From: Clostridiales bacterium Firm_16
GTDB taxonomy: Bacteria > Bacillota > Clostridia > Saccharofermentanales > Saccharofermentanaceae
Direction of reading: 5' to 3'
Assembly (NCBI GenBank): GCA_001604185.1
Contig: LVAV01000054.1
Coordinates: 1 to 64,000, forward strand
Length of the DNA stretch: 64,000 nt
Made by a program: the position numbers and the translations under genes. Below, one piece after another: positions 1-8,137 of the stretch. The notes beneath the pieces are model-generated. The model was not told the DNA's origin. It saw only the letters and a program-made list of their open reading frames with translations, and made no database searches. Numbering within the stretch: position 1 is the first letter of the stretch; every line of letters starts with the position of its first letter.

Positions 1-7
1 TATACAG

Positions 8-33
8 GATGAGATGTGGCTCATCTCTTTTTT
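8..33 (+). terminator. Intrinsic terminator of a gene left of the window
   Basis: A 6-bp stem (GATGAG/CTCATC) with the loop ATGTGG is followed by TCTTTTTT. It reads in the plus direction, so a plus-strand gene most likely ends just before the window. It cannot serve any gene inside the window. Confidence 0.7.
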
Positions 34-90
34 GAATTTACACCATTATACGGACATAACTCGTTTCCGACTGAAACCCAGCCGATACGC

Positions 91-177
91 CACGTTTCCT
101 TGGGATTAACATAAAGATATGTGGCATTGGAATAGCAAATCAATTATCTACTCCCAAGCTTTCCGTGAAGAACCGAA
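91..177 (+). repeat. Two-block repeat, compact copy
   Basis: Block 1 (91-124) matches 48820-48854 with one indel and one substitution over 35 bp. Block 2 (141-177) matches 50145-50181 at 31 of 37 positions. Here the blocks are only 16 bp apart, while in the other copy they flank a lipoprotein gene of about 1.15 kb. Block 1 can fold on itself here (GCCAC pairing with GTGGC around an inner CC/GG stem). The arrangement looks like an empty or deleted version of the locus at 48.8-50.2 kb, which is an inference from this one comparison. Confidence 0.7.
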
Positions 178-263
178 TTATGCCCTGAAATTCTACACAT
201 GGATCTGCGTTCGTGTAATTTCGCCGGAAAACATAGATCCTTCCGGCATGCGTAGTCTATCTC

Positions 264-292
264 TTGACAAGTTAGTCAATGCTAACTATACT
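264..292 (+). promoter_or_regulatory. Consensus promoter with overlapping DtxR-like operator
   Basis: TTGACA (264-269), a 17-bp spacer and TATACT (287-292) form a near-perfect sigma-A promoter. The spacer holds the inverted repeat AGTTAG-N6-CTAACT (270-287). It resembles the TTAGGTTAG/CTAACCTAA type of operator used by the DtxR/IdeR/MntR family of metal-dependent repressors. Its position over the polymerase site and the iron-related gene downstream suggest iron-dependent repression. The resemblance is by eye. Confidence 0.65.
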
Positions 293-375
293 GTCATCGT
301 AAATACTAAGCGCGGAGGACCCGCGAAGCTCCCAGGAGGGCTTCCGCGGACTCCGGGAAGAAAGGATGGCAGTAG

Positions 376-546
376 ATGGACTGGCTCAAGGCAAATCTGG
401 GAACGATCGTTGTTTCGCTGATCCTGGCGGCGATCGTCGTGTTGATCATCGTCAAGATGGTTCGGGACAAGAAGAAGGGTAAGTCCAGTTGCGGCTGTGG
501 CTGCAGCAGTTGTGCCATGCGTGATTCCTGCCACGGCAAAAAGTAA
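376..546 (+). CDS. FeoB-associated Cys-rich membrane protein
   Basis: This 56-residue protein has one N-terminal membrane helix (about residues 8-27), a basic stretch (RDKKKGK) and a C-terminal cysteine cluster with the pattern CGCGCSSC, then a final Cys-His pair. That layout is typical of the small FeoB-associated cysteine-rich proteins found next to the ferrous iron transporter FeoB in Firmicutes. Their exact role is unsettled; metal binding or assistance to FeoB is assumed. No feoB or feoA is visible in the window. The upstream terminator at 8-33 and the dedicated promoter at 264-292 suggest it is transcribed alone. The start at 376 is preceded by AGAAAGGA about 10 bases upstream. An ATG at 366 is in another frame and does not give this protein. 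Confidence 0.8.
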   Translation: MDWLKANLGTIVVSLILAAIVVLIIVKMVRDKKKGKSSCGCGCSSCAMRDSCHGKK

Positions 547-961
547 CCTTCACGCGTTCTTCCTTGTTCACTCCGCGGACAGAACTTCATGCCCGCCCGA
601 CACTTTCCGTTCCTGCGCCCACGAACATCGCCTTGCCACCGCGGCCGTCGGCACCCCACGCACCTGCGCCCACGAACATCCCCCATCACCCCACCCGTCG
701 TGTAATCTTGCGAGTGGGGCGCATTAGAATGCCCCGAGACGCGGAGAATATCGGTTTACGCACGCGGTGAGTATGCTATAATGAGGTTCATCACACGACA
801 GGACGCGTTCCCAACGCGCCCAGACCCGCGCACGCGAAGTGCACAAGGATTGCGCACCGCCCGCTTGCTGCGGCGCCTGCACCACGCAGCCGCGCCGCGC
901 CGCCCGCAATCGCAGCCCACGTCGCACCGCCCGCGCGGTCGAACAGAACTAGAGGATGAAG
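547..961. other. GC-rich intergenic region and long leader
   Basis: No gene is supported here. The stretch is much richer in G+C than its neighbours. It holds an 18-bp direct repeat (612-629 and 663-680, CCTGCGCCCACGAACATC) with a 51-bp period, and a short hairpin at 715-734 without a T-run. The promoter at 755-782 implies a leader of about 170 bases, rich in GCGC and CCGC, before the DUF885 gene. Short frames on both strands overlap one another and lack ribosome sites. Confidence 0.55.
755..782 (+). promoter_or_regulatory. Extended -10 promoter upstream of the DUF885 gene
   Basis: TATAAT at 777-782 is preceded by TGC, an extended -10 element. A weak -35 (TTTACG, 755-760) lies 16 bp upstream. 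Confidence 0.55.
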
Positions 962-2785
962 ATGAATCTGCTTAAAATTTTCAAGAAAAAACTTGGTACG
1001 CTTGTAGCCCTGGGCTTGATCGTGGGGATCCTTACCCTGCCGTTGACGGGCTGTTCTTTCATATTCTCCGGTGACGGCACATACGCCACACCACCGACGC
1101 TGGCCGGCAAAGGCAACAGGAAGGGAAACCAGAGCGGCGAGCAGACTGACTCCAAGAAACTCCACGACTTCGACCTGAGTTATTTTGTCGGAGGATCGGA
1201 TATCCTCACCAGCTACTACACCTACGACGACCCGAAGTCCTTCTACACCGACTGGCCGACAGAAGGCCTGCATTTCGCAGGTGAAGAAGACTACAACCGT
1301 GCGGTGGATTCCTGCCAGCAGTGTATCGACTATCTCGAAGAATTGGACCGCAACAACCTGACCGAGGAAGAACAGCGTCTTCTGGATGACATGCTCTTCG
1401 ACCTCAAGAACAAGCAGGAGATCTACAAGTATTTCTACTACACCCCGCAGCTGTCGCCGTTGGCGGGCCGCCAGGTGACTTATCCGATGCTGATCTCCCT
1501 GATCCAGTTCGAGAAGAAAGCTGACGTTGACAGATACATCCAGATCCTGGAAGATTACTACGACTATTTTTCCAAACTTGTCGAGGTAGAGAAAGTCCGC
1601 TCCGCCAAGGGCATCGGCTGGAGTGACGACTGCATCGACCTGATCATCAAAGACTGCCAGAAGATGCTGGACAACCAGAATACCCACTTCATGAAGACCA
1701 CCTTCGAGAGCCGCGTCGGCGCCATGAAGCTGTCAAAGACCGAAGAGAAGAGCTTCCTCAAGAAGAACCAGGAACTCCTGGAAGAGAAGTTTTTCCCGGC
1801 ATACGAGATGATCATCAAGGAGATGGAAGCCCTCAAAGGCAAGTGCAACGACGCTCCGACCCTCAACGATACCGCTGAAGGCAAGAAGTACTATTCCGCA
1901 CTTTTGCGTTATAAGACCGGCATGGAGATCACACCGGAAGAAGGCATCAAAGTCCTCCAGGAAGAGATCGACGCCGTCTATGCCGCGTACTACCCGCAGT
2001 GGAAGACGAAAGGCAATATCTTCAGTTTTGGCGGACTGGACTACGACGAAGCCGTTAAGTGGACCGAGCGCTTTACCAAGGATCACTTCCCGGCTCTTTC
2101 GGAAAACACAGTGTCCGTGTACCAGATCCCGGAGGAGTTCGCGGATTCCATCCAGCCGGCCACCTACTACCTGTCGCCGGTCGACAACTACAAGAAGCAC
2201 CAGGTGTGGCTGAACACGAAGATGATCGATAACTCGCAGTACAACATGTACACCCTCATCAGCCATGAGATGTACCCGGGTCACCTGTATCAGCACCAGT
2301 ACCACGCCGAACACCTGGATAACTATTACCAGACCTTCGCCACCAGCGTGCCCTACGCCGAAGGCTGGGCCGTATTCTCCGAGCACCAGATGCTCAAGTA
2401 CGCGCCTTTTGACCGCGAAATGGCGGAGATCTCCTGGATGTCGCATCTTCTGTATTCCATCCTCATTGCCGCCCGACTCAGCATGGGCGTCGAGATCGAG
2501 GGCTGGGACAAGGACCGTTGCTTCACCTACCTGAAGAAGTACGGCCAGGATGACACAGAAGCCCTGGACAAGTACTGGGACCGCATCACGGCGGAACGCG
2601 GATATGCCCTGGAGTACGCTTTCGGATACATCTATACCTCGGACATCATTAATACCGCGGTAAAAGAACTTGAGGGCGTGGTTTCGGAGGATGATGTGAT
2701 GCTCCATTACCTGGATCTGGGCTGCTGCCCCTTCAAGCTTCTGAAGGAAGAGATGGACAAATACGTCAAAGAGCAGAAGGGTTAA
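962..2785 (+). CDS. DUF885 family lipoprotein, probable zinc-dependent peptidase
   Basis: This 607-residue exported lipoprotein starts with a basic segment, a hydrophobic stretch and a lipobox LTGC near residue 31, so it should be anchored on the outer face of the membrane. The C-terminal half carries HEMYPGH at about residues 435-441 and a downstream EGWA at about 466. This is the HExxxGH...EGW arrangement of the DUF885 family, which is grouped with metallopeptidases; the substrate is unknown. ATG 962 is preferred because AGAGG (951-955) sits six bases before it. The in-frame ATG at 956 touches the ribosome site directly. It appears monocistronic, with its own promoter and a strong GC hairpin (2788-2806) after the stop codon. 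Confidence 0.85.
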   Translation: MNLLKIFKKKLGTLVALGLIVGILTLPLTGCSFIFSGDGTYATPPTLAGKGNRKGNQSGEQTDSKKLHDFDLSYFVGGSDILTSYYTYDDPKSFYTDWPTEGLHFAGEEDYNRAVDSCQQCIDYLEELDRNNLTEEEQRLLDDMLFDLKNKQEIYKYFYYTPQLSPLAGRQVTYPMLISLIQFEKKADVDRYIQILEDYYDYFSKLVEVEKVRSAKGIGWSDDCIDLIIKDCQKMLDNQNTHFMKTTFESRVGAMKLSKTEEKSFLKKNQELLEEKFFPAYEMIIKEMEALKGKCNDAPTLNDTAEGKKYYSALLRYKTGMEITPEEGIKVLQEEIDAVYAAYYPQWKTKGNIFSFGGLDYDEAVKWTERFTKDHFPALSENTVSVYQIPEEFADSIQPATYYLSPVDNYKKHQVWLNTKMIDNSQYNMYTLISHEMYPGHLYQHQYHAEHLDNYYQTFATSVPYAEGWAVFSEHQMLKYAPFDREMAEISWMSHLLYSILIAARLSMGVEIEGWDKDRCFTYLKKYGQDDTEALDKYWDRITAERGYALEYAFGYIYTSDIINTAVKELEGVVSEDDVMLHYLDLGCCPFKLLKEEMDKYVKEQKG

Positions 2786-2989
2786 GACCCGGGCGCAAGG
2801 CGCCGGGCCCCGCGGCAGGACCGCACAAATCCTTGTCGACCCGGCGCGGGATCGGCACCAACCAAGGTCCGCCCGGCGTGGAATCGTTTCACGTGTGACG
2901 GCGTGTTTAGTTTCGTTTCCTGCGAGACGGTGTGTTTCATTTCGCTTCGCACGAGGCGGTGCGTCCTCCGATTCCTACTAATCGTTCTA

Positions 2990-3440
2990 AGTCATAGTTT
3001 AGGAAGGGGATTTTCAGGTGAAATCGCCTACTATTCTCGTTTTGTTTGTGCTCTGGTAGGAGTGCTTTCCTACCAAACTGTTCAAATCAAATCCAAGGTA
3101 GGAGAAATCTTGCTTTGAGACAGTCTGAAACTCCTTCTGAAACGTAGGATTTATTGTTTTCGAAGGAGTTGTCGAGATATAGTCATCTTTATTCGAAGAC
3201 CTGATACGACGGAACCTAAGCTAGCCGAGATTTCGTCATGCGGTTTTCGCGATTACCGCATATTTATGGTGGAAACGGCCGCGACGGAGTAGGTCTCAAC
3301 AACTCTGGTGAGCAATCCCGGATGAGGAGTGGTTCTCCTCATCATGGTTGGCAAACCAGTCGAGGGCAGGGGGGAATTTCTACCCGAGTTGCACTGAGAC
3401 AGCTCTGCCATGAAAGCCTTGAAAAGCCCTGATTGCAGTT
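2990..3440 (+). ncRNA. Candidate structured RNA, unrecognised
   Basis: Four exact or near-exact hairpins lie in about 290 bases: 3054-3075 (8 bp, TGGTAGGA), 3129-3170 (9 bp, AACTCCTTC/GAAGGAGTT with a 24-base loop), 3238-3261 (7 bp, ATGCGGT/ACCGCAT) and 3321-3343 (9 bp, GATGAGGAG/CTCCTCATC with a 5-base loop). A longer pairing GGCAG/CTGCC encloses about 3366-3411. I checked by eye for the hallmarks of RNase P RNA, SRP RNA and tmRNA and did not find them. It could be a large clostridial or rumen-type RNA, a long leader of the 3584 gene, or degenerate sequence. The strand is assumed, and no promoter or T-run terminator was found. Confidence 0.3.
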
Positions 3441-3510
3441 TCTTCGGGGCATGTAATCCATCTGACGCGAAAATGTAACAAAAATGTAGAAATTTTCAGG
3501 CAGTAAATAC

Positions 3511-3537
3511 TTGCATGAAAACACATTATGTTATAAT
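3511..3537 (+). promoter_or_regulatory. Promoter for the PP2C-like gene
   Basis: TATAAT at 3532-3537 has an upstream TG (extended -10). TTGCAT (3511-3516) lies 15 bp upstream, a short spacing. Transcription would begin about 40 bases before the start codon at 3584. Confidence 0.6.
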
Positions 3538-3583
3538 CATAGGGAAGTAGTGGGTTTTCCCATAATATGGAGGAGCTTATCAT

Positions 3584-6500
3584 ATGGCAAAGCAGACCCG
3601 TCTGGCCACGACTTTGACGGCCAGATATTTCCCTACAGCGGAGTTAACAGACGCCTTTTACATGGACGGTCGCGTTACCAGCAAGACTGTTTCCCGTTCG
3701 GCGGATCTGACCAACGATAAAGAGGACAGAGGCTTTTTCTTCTCGATTTTTTCCCATCAGACGATCCCGGATTACGATCCGAATACATTGCCGCCTTATG
3801 AACCGGTACTGCGCCGTCTGGGCACAGAACTGAAGTCCGGCAGACGTTCCCTGGACGATCAGATCGGTGAGATGGTCAACACGGCCACATCTATCACCGG
3901 CAGAATGAAGATCCAGCAGGACAACAACCGTGCGCCTTTCTTCGCAGGCGTTATTGTCAAGGATGCAGAAGCTTTCGCCATCACCATCGGCAAGGGCCTG
4001 GCATTCCTCTATCGTGACGATACTCTCTACCCGATGACGGCTAACGATATCCGTATCGATGCCATCAACACCCAGAGACAGAAAGTCGACAATTTCTACA
4101 ATTTCTGCGCCACCAAGACGGCGCCGGCATTGTGCTCCAATATCGCACAGCTGAAGCTGGACGACTGCATCATCCTCTGCAACCGCGAAGTCTACGAGGC
4201 TCTCGGTCAGCAGGAACTCCTCCGCATCCTTTACGATGCCGAGGACCAGAGCGATGCGGCAAGCGTAGTTATCACGGAAGCTGCAGCCAAGCTTCCGGGC
4301 GTTCCGCTCCAGTTCATGATCTCATTCGTTGAGGACATTACTTCCAGCGACCGCGGCGGATTCTTCGGATTCGGAAGAAAGAAGAAGAAGGAAGTCGAGC
4401 CGGAGGAAGAGTACGAAGTCGCACCGGCGATCCCGCTGGATTCACCGGAACCGAAGAACCAGGAAGTCCCGAAGGACGCAGTGCTTTTCATGGATGAGGA
4501 GCGCAAGGACAAGACTCCGATGCGTCCGGGTTCCCAGGCACTGAATGCCGCAGGTTCTGCTGCTTCTAAGACTGCTTCGGCAGGAGATGCCGCGGCCAAG
4601 ACTGCCGCAGCCGGAGCTGCAGGCGCTGCCGCCGTTGCCGGTGCAGCCGCTGCATCCGCCGCCGGTAAGGGCGCGGGAGCTGCCGATTCGGTTGCCAAGT
4701 CCGTCAATGACGCCATTAACACACCGATTCCGGAACCGCCGCTTACATTCGGCGATATCGACGAGCTCATGAAGGAAGAAGCAGAAGGTAAGAGCGCTCC
4801 GGTTGCTCCGAAGACGGAGAAGACCGCACCCTTTACTTTCGTGATGCAGAAGAAGGCCGAGGAGGCTACCAAGCCGGCCACGCCCGCAGTACCTGCCACA
4901 CCGGCAACACCTGCACCTGTGGCACCATCCGCTTCTGTAGATAACGACGCGACGAAGGTCGTGCCGATCGTATCGGATAGCAAGCCGTTGTCCTTCGGTG
5001 ACACGGGTATCGTACCCCCGGTCAAGGAAGAACCCGCAGCCAGTCCTTTTGTACAGGCGAAAGCACCTGCTGCTCCGGAGATCAAGGAAGTCATCGGCGA
5101 AGAGAAGAAGGATGAGCCTTTCGTCGCCGTCAAGAACAGCGAGAACCCGTTCTTCAAGGCTGCCGTGAAGGCCCAGAACGAAGAGAATAAACAGGAAGCA
5201 GCTCCGGCACCTGCCGCAGAGATCCCGGTAACTGAACCGAAGGCAGAGGAGAAGGCGGAAGAGCCTTTGTTCCTCGGTGACGATCCTTTCGGAGGCATCG
5301 CGATCCCGCAGAAGCCAGAAGCTGCCACCGCCGAACAGGCGCCTGAAGTGAAGGCAGAGATGCCGGCTTCCGGAGCCGTTGCGGAGACAGACGAGTCGAC
5401 TCCGATTGTCTTCGAAGCAGACAGCGAGGTGAGTAAGCCTATGAACGATGAAGAACTGAACGGTAACGATCCGAAGAAGTTCGATGAGACACCGCTTTTC
5501 TTCGGTGACGCCGAACCTGCTCCGGATGAGAATCCGCTGGATGCGTTCCCGGCCGACTATGAGCCGGCATCGTCGATCAACCCGGCACCTGCTCAGGAAC
5601 CGGCCGACAGCGACGAGTTCGTGATTCCTTTCGCATCCAATGAGGCACCTTCTGTAGCCCAGGCTTCTTCCAACGATATTCCGGAGATGCCGCTTTACGA
5701 AGCACCTTCTTATGTACCGCCGACGTATCCGACTAACAGCGATACTCCGGTAGGTTACGAAGATACAGGCGTTTATGCCCGCGGTTCCTACACCGTAGAT
5801 GAAGACGAAGTAACACCGTCCTTCCAGGCCGGTACCCCGGTATCCCCGTACGCCGCACCGCAGAATCCGACCTTCGGTGACAGTGATTTCGGCGGAGTAG
5901 AAGTTCCGGCAGCACCGGAAGACTACGCCACCGGTGCAGAGGATTTCACACCATCCTTCGATCAGGATGCGGGATACACACCGTCAACGGGTGATGGATA
6001 TACATCCTTCGCAGAACCCGGTGAGGATCCTTTTGCCGCGATCTACGGAGACGGCGCGAATGTAGATTACACCGTGAATAACCCGCCGCCGGCCGTGGCT
6101 GATTTCTTCGATAACACACCGTCTTCCACAGGCGGAGTATCTTTCGACGATGAACCGGCAGGCATGGATATTCCTTCTTCCGTACCGGCTTACATGCAGC
6201 AGAATTCCGTTGCACCGAGTGCGGTTCCGGGCGTTCCGAAGCGCACCCAGCAGGGTACACGTCCGGGCTCCCGTCCGGCAGGCAGACCGAATGCCCAGCC
6301 GGCAAGACGCGGATACGATGATATGGACGATGGTTTTGACGAGGGCGACGAGGAAGTCGGACCGAACTATCTGCCGTACATTCTGGCAGCGATCTCCGTC
6401 ATCTGCCTCATCGTGATCATTATCCTCATTGCACATTCCTGCAACAGCGATAAGAAGGAAGAGACCAGTGCAACGACCACACCTTCTATCACGACGGAAC

Positions 6501-6772
6501 AGACCACGACCGAGTCCGAGACGACACCGGAGACCACTCCGGAAGTCACAGCCTCTCCGACAGATCCGATCGGTGTATTCACATTCTCCGGTAAGAGCGG
6601 CTGCCGTACATGGTGGGATCTGTTCAACCGTGTATACAACATCAAGATCGACAGTGAGTCGGATAAGCGTGTCGCCTTTATCCTGGAATACAATGGAAAG
6701 GATTCTTCCTACAAGCCGCAGGAAGGCGATCAGATCATGCTTCCTCCGGTAGCCATGCTCCCGACTGTCTGA
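3584..6772 (+). CDS. Membrane protein with degenerate PP2C-like head and LysM-like tail
   Basis: The protein is 1062 residues long. Residues 1-255 resemble a PPM/PP2C phosphatase fold: a central FAITIGKGLAFLYR strand, a LDDCIILC strand and a final LQFMISFVEDI strand. I do not see the metal-binding DG and GG aspartate motifs, so it may be a pseudophosphatase. Residues 256-925 are low-complexity Ala/Pro/Glu-rich sequence. One membrane helix lies at about 928-948. A Thr-rich spacer follows, then an outside domain of about 60 residues that ends in a LysM-like pattern (LEYNGKDSS...GDQIMLPP). This suggests a cytoplasmic sensor linked to a cell-wall-binding tail. The start follows GGAGGAG by 8 bases, and a terminator follows at 6811. 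The fold calls are by eye. Confidence 0.6.
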   Translation: MAKQTRLATTLTARYFPTAELTDAFYMDGRVTSKTVSRSADLTNDKEDRGFFFSIFSHQTIPDYDPNTLPPYEPVLRRLGTELKSGRRSLDDQIGEMVNTATSITGRMKIQQDNNRAPFFAGVIVKDAEAFAITIGKGLAFLYRDDTLYPMTANDIRIDAINTQRQKVDNFYNFCATKTAPALCSNIAQLKLDDCIILCNREVYEALGQQELLRILYDAEDQSDAASVVITEAAAKLPGVPLQFMISFVEDITSSDRGGFFGFGRKKKKEVEPEEEYEVAPAIPLDSPEPKNQEVPKDAVLFMDEERKDKTPMRPGSQALNAAGSAASKTASAGDAAAKTAAAGAAGAAAVAGAAAASAAGKGAGAADSVAKSVNDAINTPIPEPPLTFGDIDELMKEEAEGKSAPVAPKTEKTAPFTFVMQKKAEEATKPATPAVPATPATPAPVAPSASVDNDATKVVPIVSDSKPLSFGDTGIVPPVKEEPAASPFVQAKAPAAPEIKEVIGEEKKDEPFVAVKNSENPFFKAAVKAQNEENKQEAAPAPAAEIPVTEPKAEEKAEEPLFLGDDPFGGIAIPQKPEAATAEQAPEVKAEMPASGAVAETDESTPIVFEADSEVSKPMNDEELNGNDPKKFDETPLFFGDAEPAPDENPLDAFPADYEPASSINPAPAQEPADSDEFVIPFASNEAPSVAQASSNDIPEMPLYEAPSYVPPTYPTNSDTPVGYEDTGVYARGSYTVDEDEVTPSFQAGTPVSPYAAPQNPTFGDSDFGGVEVPAAPEDYATGAEDFTPSFDQDAGYTPSTGDGYTSFAEPGEDPFAAIYGDGANVDYTVNNPPPAVADFFDNTPSSTGGVSFDDEPAGMDIPSSVPAYMQQNSVAPSAVPGVPKRTQQGTRPGSRPAGRPNAQPARRGYDDMDDGFDEGDEEVGPNYLPYILAAISVICLIVIIILIAHSCNSDKKEETSATTTPSITTEQTTTESETTPETTPEVTASPTDPIGVFTFSGKSGCRTWWDLFNRVYNIKIDSESDKRVAFILEYNGKDSSYKPQEGDQIMLPPVAMLPTV

Positions 6773-6810
6773 TCCTGATCCGGACACAGGAAAACAAAGT
6801 CAATTCGGAA

Positions 6811-6836
6811 AGCCGTCTCGCCATGAGGCGGCTTTT
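6811..6836 (+). terminator. Intrinsic terminator
   Basis: An 8-bp stem (GCCGTCTC/GAGGCGGC, one G-T pair, flanked by AA and TT) with a 5-base loop is followed by TTTT. It ends transcription of the 3584 gene. Confidence 0.8.
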
Positions 6837-6853
6837 CTGCTGTATAAAAATCA

Positions 6854-6923
6854 TTTGCCGAAAACCCATGTCAGGTTGTCGGCAAAGTAGCGCGGAAAAA
6901 ACCTTTTTTCGATAATTTGCCGA
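6854..6923 (+). promoter_or_regulatory. Hairpin and repeated TTTGCCGA sites before the serine operon
   Basis: TTTGCCGA (6854-6861) pairs with TCGGCAAA (6879-6886). After one mismatch, AACC/GGTT continues the stem around a 7-base loop. TTTGCCGA occurs a third time at 6916-6923, as part of a longer direct repeat (AATTTGCCGAAAA or near). It lies between the previous terminator and the aminotransferase gene. It could be a three-site operator or a leader hairpin; no known riboswitch was recognised. Confidence 0.4.
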
Positions 6924-7021
6924 AAATCTCAAAGGGTGTATTTTTCTACTGGAAAAATGGGGAAAATATGTCTACAATAGTACGGTATATATTTATGTAA
7001 TGTTACATGGAGGAGTTTATC

Positions 7022-8119
7022 ATGAGTACGCACAAGAAGCTTTTCATTCCGGGTCCGGTTGAAGTCCGCCGTGAAGTATTGGAAAAGATGTCTACGCCGA
7101 TGATCGGCCACCGTACCAAAGATGCATCAGCTCTGCAGCAGGGTATTTCCGAGAAACTGCAGAAGGTCATGGGTACGAAGAACACTATCATTCTTTCCAC
7201 TTCATCAGGAAGCGGTCTGATGGAAGGCGCCGTACGATGTTTCACTGCCAAGAAGGCAGCGATCTTCTCTATCGGAGCTTTTGGTGAGCGCTGGTATAAG
7301 ATGGCGACATCCAATGGTGTTCCGGCAGATATTTTCCGTTCCGAACTGGGACAGATCACAACCCCTGCGATGGTAGACGAGGCACTTGCTTCCGGCGAGT
7401 ATGACATGATCACCATCACACACAACGAGACTTCCACAGGTATCCATAATCCTGTCGGCGAGATCTCCAAGGTCCTTAAGGCGAAATATCCGGACGTGAT
7501 CCTCTGCGTGGATACAGTAAGTTCCATGTGCGGTGACTACATCCCGGTTGATGAGTGGGGCATTGACGTCTGCATCACTTCTACACAGAAGTGTCTGGGT
7601 CTGCCTCCGGGAATGTCTATCGCTTCCGTTTCCGACCGTGCGTTGGAGAAGGCGAAGACCATCCCGAACAGAGGTCTGTATTTCGACTATGTGGAGCTGG
7701 CTAAGTTCGTACAGGAGAAGCCGTTCCAGTATCCGTCCACTCCTTCCGAGTCACACATGTTCGCGCTGGATTATCAGCTGGACTGCATCCTGGAAGAGGG
7801 TATGGAGAACCGCTATAAGAGACATTGCGAGATGGCTGAGCTGGTTCGTGACTGGGCAAGAAAGAACGCTGAACTTTATTCCGATCCGGACAACCTGTCC
7901 GTAACGGTCACCTGCATCAAGAACACACTGGGCATTCCTTTCGCCGAGATCAACAAGAAGATGGGCGAGAGAGGATATCTCCTTTCCGGTGGTTACGGTG
8001 CTCTGAAGGAGACCACATTCCGTATCGCACACATGGCGGATACGACCATTGATGAGATCAAGGCAATGCTTGCCGATCTCGACGAAGTAATTAAAGAGCT
8101 TAAGGCTCAGAACGCATAA
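7022..8119 (+). CDS. Class V aminotransferase, probable phosphoserine aminotransferase
   Basis: This 365-residue PLP enzyme is of the alanine-glyoxylate/serine-pyruvate aminotransferase type. It has an N-terminal FIPGPVEV, the glycine-rich STSSGSGLMEGA loop, a VDTVSSM strand and the PLP lysine in STQKCLGLPPG (residue 190). It lies 18 bases before serA. The likely role is therefore transamination of 3-phosphohydroxypyruvate to phosphoserine, replacing a classical SerC. This is inferred from neighbourhood; the family also includes serine-glyoxylate and serine-pyruvate aminotransferases. ATG 7022 is chosen because GGAGGAG lies six bases before it. An in-frame ATG at 7007 overlaps that ribosome site. 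Confidence 0.85.
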   Translation: MSTHKKLFIPGPVEVRREVLEKMSTPMIGHRTKDASALQQGISEKLQKVMGTKNTIILSTSSGSGLMEGAVRCFTAKKAAIFSIGAFGERWYKMATSNGVPADIFRSELGQITTPAMVDEALASGEYDMITITHNETSTGIHNPVGEISKVLKAKYPDVILCVDTVSSMCGDYIPVDEWGIDVCITSTQKCLGLPPGMSIASVSDRALEKAKTIPNRGLYFDYVELAKFVQEKPFQYPSTPSESHMFALDYQLDCILEEGMENRYKRHCEMAELVRDWARKNAELYSDPDNLSVTVTCIKNTLGIPFAEINKKMGERGYLLSGGYGALKETTFRIAHMADTTIDEIKAMLADLDEVIKELKAQNA

Positions 8120-8137
8120 GATTGGGAGGAACATAAC

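Larger units (their letters stand above)
34..375. other. Intergenic region with a repeat, a promoter and a structured leader
   Basis: No convincing gene lies here. Positions 91-124 and 141-177 are two short blocks that recur near 48.8 and 50.1 kb. A consensus promoter sits at 264-292. Positions 309-356 form a GC-rich leader with self-complementary segments (CGCGAAGC pairing with GCTTCCGCG), just upstream of the small gene at 376. An open frame across 119-421 runs through the repeat, the promoter and the start of the next gene and has no ribosome site, so it is not counted as a gene. Confidence 0.6.
2786..3583. other. 800-base gene-free region
   Basis: No coding gene is supported; the short frames present are unrelated to one another and lack ribosome sites. 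A GC-rich hairpin (CCCGGGCGC...GCGCCGGG, 2788-2806) directly follows the DUF885 gene but has no T-run. Positions 2990-3440 hold several clean hairpins and are listed separately as a candidate RNA. The promoter of the next gene is at 3511-3537. Confidence 0.6.

Noticed and set aside
119-421. A 100-codon open frame at the left end
   Set aside because: It runs through the repeat blocks, a consensus promoter and the start of the FeoB-associated gene, has no ribosome site and no protein-like pattern.
2788-2806. Intrinsic terminator after the DUF885 gene
   Set aside because: The GC hairpin is strong but is followed by GC-rich sequence with no T-run, so I do not list it as an intrinsic terminator.
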